Below are positions 5,430-7,225 of a stretch of 7,225 bases of DNA, piece after piece; the stretch's first letter is position 1; the number at the start of each line of letters is the position of its first letter. A program made the translations under genes and the position numbers. The stretch is from assembly GCA_008363265.1 (NCBI GenBank), contig RHKR01000105.1, forward strand, positions 1 to 7,225, written 5' to 3'. Source of the DNA: Chlorobiota bacterium. GTDB lineage: Bacteria > Bacteroidota > Ignavibacteria > Ignavibacteriales > Ignavibacteriaceae. Below the pieces are notes generated by a model, which saw only the letters and a program-made list of their open reading frames with translations, searched no databases and was not told the origin of the DNA.

Positions 5430-6371
5430 TTACTGCAGTTTGTTCACCGAGATCGACCCGCCGCTTGTCTTGCAGATCATCTTCGGGCCGCCGCCGTTCA
5501 CCAGACCCGTGAAGCTGCTGTGCCCTGTTTTCACGTTCGAAGCGGGGAGTTCACAACTGACAGATCCGCCAGAGGTTTTTAAGGTTACGTCCGCCTTGAA
5601 GTCCGCCGGCACGTAAACATCTATATCACCGCCGGAGGTCGAGCACTCGATCCCCTCGTTGGGACCGTTGTAGATCACTTTTACATTCCCACCCGAAGTG
5701 CTTGCCGAAATGGCACCCGACTTGCTGTCAACATATACATCACCGCCTGAAGTGCCGGCATCGACCGAGCCTTCCACATTCCTCACTTCCACATTGCCAC
5801 CGGAGGTTCCGACCTTCGCCGAGCCTTTGAACTTCTCAAGCTTGATGTTCCCGCCACTTGTTTTCGCGTCGAGCGAACCGGAGAGGTTCATCAGCCCGAT
5901 GTTACCGCCACTCGTTTTAAGGGCGAAACTTCCGTTCATGTCTTTCACTTTTACATCGCCGCCACTCGTTTTCACGCCGGCACTGTAGTTTTCAGGGGTA
6001 ATAACTTCAACACGCAGACCGAGATTTGAAAGGCTTTTTAAGAAGCTCTTCTTCTCGATCTCTATGAAAACACCTTCACCCGATTTTTCCGCTGTTATGT
6101 CAACTTTCTCAAGCGCGTCTTCATCGCCGTAGATCTTTACGCTTACCTCGTTCCTGTTCCAGGTGGTTACCACCACATCAGCCGCCACCACTTCAACCGC
6201 CAGTTTCTCACCGGACTGTGACGGAAAGTTTTTCTCAAGAAGCAGCTTTTCATTTACATCCTTGCCGCCGTAGTCGCTGAAGTGCGTAGTGCACGCGGAG
6301 GGAATGAGTGACGCCACCCCGAGAAGCATCAGGAGCAATGATCTTTTAACTGTTACGATAATCCGGTTCAT
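5430..6371 (-). CDS. DUF4097-family adhesin-like beta-helix lipoprotein
   Basis: 313 residues from the ATG at 6371-6369, with AAGGAC about seven bases upstream. An in-frame TTG at 6422 would add 17 polar residues ahead of the signal peptide and is rejected. The N-terminus MNRIIVTVKRSLLLMLLGVA then SLIPSAC27 is a lipoprotein-type signal. The lipobox is imperfect, with Pro at -3, so lipidation at Cys27 is likely but not certain. After a beta-rich region (about 45-125) comes a ladder of nine TSGG turns at T135, 153, 171, 189, 207, 225, 245, 266 and 302, each followed by a short beta strand (e.g. TSGGNIKL, TSGGDVYV). This is the pattern of DUF4097/putative auto-transporter adhesin head-like proteins, predicted to form a beta-solenoid. 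It probably sits in the outer membrane or periplasm; substrate and function are unknown. It is monocistronic, ending at a strong terminator, and divergent from the GT39 gene. Confidence 0.9.
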   Translation of the reverse strand: MNRIIVTVKRSLLLMLLGVASLIPSACTTHFSDYGGKDVNEKLLLEKNFPSQSGEKLAVEVVAADVVVTTWNRNEVSVKIYGDEDALEKVDITAEKSGEGVFIEIEKKSFLKSLSNLGLRVEVITPENYSAGVKTSGGDVKVKDMNGSFALKTSGGNIGLMNLSGSLDAKTSGGNIKLEKFKGSAKVGTSGGNVEVRNVEGSVDAGTSGGDVYVDSKSGAISASTSGGNVKVIYNGPNEGIECSTSGGDIDVYVPADFKADVTLKTSGGSVSCELPASNVKTGHSSFTGLVNGGGPKMICKTSGGSISVNKLQ

Positions 6372-6552
6372 TTTATCAGTCCTTGTTTGTTGGTTCTGTT
6401 CTTTTGACCGCCAAATTACCAAAAAGGTTGCTCTTGCTGAACGGGATCGCCTCCGCTGATCCGTTTATTTTGCCGTTTGCCATGAACTCCACATTTTTAG
6501 AGTTACAATCCCGATTTTTCTGCTGTTTAACAAGTTATAAACCGGAGCCTCA
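6372..6552. promoter_or_regulatory. Divergent intergenic region between lipoprotein and glycosyltransferase genes
   Basis: 181 bases that must hold both promoters. Leftward, TAATTTGG (6418-6411 on the minus strand) resembles a TAnnTTTG box about 40 bases before the lipoprotein ATG, with no good upstream element. Rightward, TTTG (6476-6479) followed after 18 bases by TAGAGTTA (6498-6505) is a weak candidate. TGTTTAACA (6524-6532) is a short odd palindrome near the glycosyltransferase start. None of these is strong. GGAG at 6544-6547, five bases before the ATG at 6553, is a good ribosome-binding site and sets the glycosyltransferase start. Confidence 0.4.
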
Positions 6553-7225
6553 ATGCGACTTGACAGGAACACGCGACTGGCTATTGCCTTGTCATCAATT
6601 ACTTTTTTGATCCATTCATACGCAGTTTTCTTCGCGGGATTCTCCTGGTTCAGGGACGAACTCTACTACATGGCTTCCACCGATCATCTCGCGTTCGGGT
6701 ACGTCGACCATCCCCCTCTCTCCATTTGGCTGCTTTGGCTTGTTAAAACCGTTTTCGGAGAGTCGCTTGTTGTGGTGCGTCTGGTTCCCGCCATCGTATC
6801 CTCTGTGGTGGTTTTCCTCGCATCAAAAACGGCGCAAAGACTCGGGGGCGGAACAATATCGGTTGTCCTTACCGCTCTTTCAGTTACTTTCATGCCGGTT
6901 TTTATGGGGATGAACTCGGTCTATTCGATGAACACGTTCGAATATTTTTTCTGGACCCTTTCAATTTATATGGCCATCTCTCTTCAGGACGACCCTTCAC
7001 CCCGCAAGTTCATCTGGCTCGGGGTGGTGATGGGCATCGCGCTGCTTAATAAGATCAGCGCGGGCTGGCTGATCGCAGGCTTCTTTGTTTCTCTCATCCT
7101 GTCACATAACCGGACCTGGTTCACCACACGTTGGCCCTGGCTGACCGGCGGTATCACTTTGATCATCTTTTCTCCGTTTGTCATCTGGAATATCGCGAAC
7201 GACCTCCCCCATCTTGAGTTCATGC
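6553..7225 (+). CDS. GT39/ArnT-like (PMT_2) integral membrane glycosyltransferase, 5' part
   Basis: 224 codons from the ATG at 6553 run off the right edge; an in-frame stop at 6538-6540 and GGAG at 6544-6547 fix the start. The family uses polyprenyl-phosphate sugars to glycosylate lipids or proteins on the periplasmic face. The fragment starts with a membrane segment (about 9-30), then the first periplasmic loop WFRDELYYMASTDHLAFGYV with Asp35-Glu36, the position of the catalytic acid in PMT/ArnT enzymes, and DHPPLSIW (52-59). Further membrane helices lie near 72-91, 102-119, 130-143, 153-165, 170-184 and 197-212. The second loop NSVYSMNTFEYFFWTL (121-136), the LLNKISAG turn (164-171) and WNIANDLPHLEF (212-223) are typical of PF13231 proteins. 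Full members are usually about 500 residues or more, so over half is missing. The sugar acceptor cannot be told. Confidence 0.92.
   Translation, partial: MRLDRNTRLAIALSSITFLIHSYAVFFAGFSWFRDELYYMASTDHLAFGYVDHPPLSIWLLWLVKTVFGESLVVVRLVPAIVSSVVVFLASKTAQRLGGGTISVVLTALSVTFMPVFMGMNSVYSMNTFEYFFWTLSIYMAISLQDDPSPRKFIWLGVVMGIALLNKISAGWLIAGFFVSLILSHNRTWFTTRWPWLTGGITLIIFSPFVIWNIANDLPHLEFM

Noticed and set aside
6372..6422. TTG start at 6422 for the lipoprotein gene
   Set aside because: The 17 extra residues are polar and would bury the signal peptide; the ATG at 6371 has its own AAGGAC site.
6443..6463. GGATC/GATCC hairpin in the divergent region, considered as a terminator
   Set aside because: Only five base pairs with a 9-base loop, and no gene ends before it in either direction.
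6684..7223. Leftward open frames opposite the GT39 gene
   Set aside because: They oppose the plus-strand frame from 6553, which has a good ribosome-binding site and GT39 motifs through to the window edge.

Overview
The window looks like an ordinary chromosomal stretch from a free-living Gram-negative bacterium of the Bacteroidota / Chlorobi-Ignavibacteria (FCB) group. The placement is an inference from style, with no phylogenetic marker in the window. It rests on A-rich leaders with weak Shine-Dalgarno sites, TATTTTAA/TATTTTAG promoter-like boxes resembling the Bacteroidota TAnnTTTG type, a DUF4097 adhesin-like lipoprotein, a secreted TPR protein with the layout of the RMDN family, and intergenic CACAGAG-type and CCGCCGCGG-type repeats. 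No plasmid, phage, transposase, CRISPR or RNA gene is visible, and all complete genes are uninterrupted.

Layout, left to right. Positions 1-136 carry the last 44 codons of a rightward gene, probably a DUF4143-type AAA ATPase. A 267-bp convergent gap follows, holding a bidirectional terminator, a large CACAGAG inverted repeat and a GC palindrome. Next come two leftward, translationally coupled genes: a class III (CobB/SIRT5-like) sirtuin (1744-2496), then radA (404-1747), which begins at a TTG codon inside the sirtuin stop. A 186-bp gap contains a terminator, a palindrome and 10-bp direct repeats. A second leftward pair follows: a soluble PAS-containing hybrid histidine kinase (3481-5262), then a secreted TPR protein (2683-3453), separated by 27 bp. 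After another strong terminator (5357-5395) lies a leftward DUF4097 beta-helix lipoprotein (5430-6371). From 181 bp beyond its start, a GT39-type membrane glycosyltransferase runs rightward off the window (6553 onward).

Functionally the window holds three modules. The first is DNA repair plus protein deacylation (sirtuin-RadA). The second is signal transduction plus a periplasmic TPR protein (kinase-TPR). The third is an envelope module made of a divergently transcribed lipoprotein and glycosyltransferase. I found no clearly new defence or mobile system. The points most worth a second look are the intergenic repeat families, the TTG-in-stop overlap of sirtuin and radA, the displaced Lys-Pro motif in the kinase receiver domain, the RMDN-like TPR protein in a kinase operon, and the exact 18-residue TSGG ladder.
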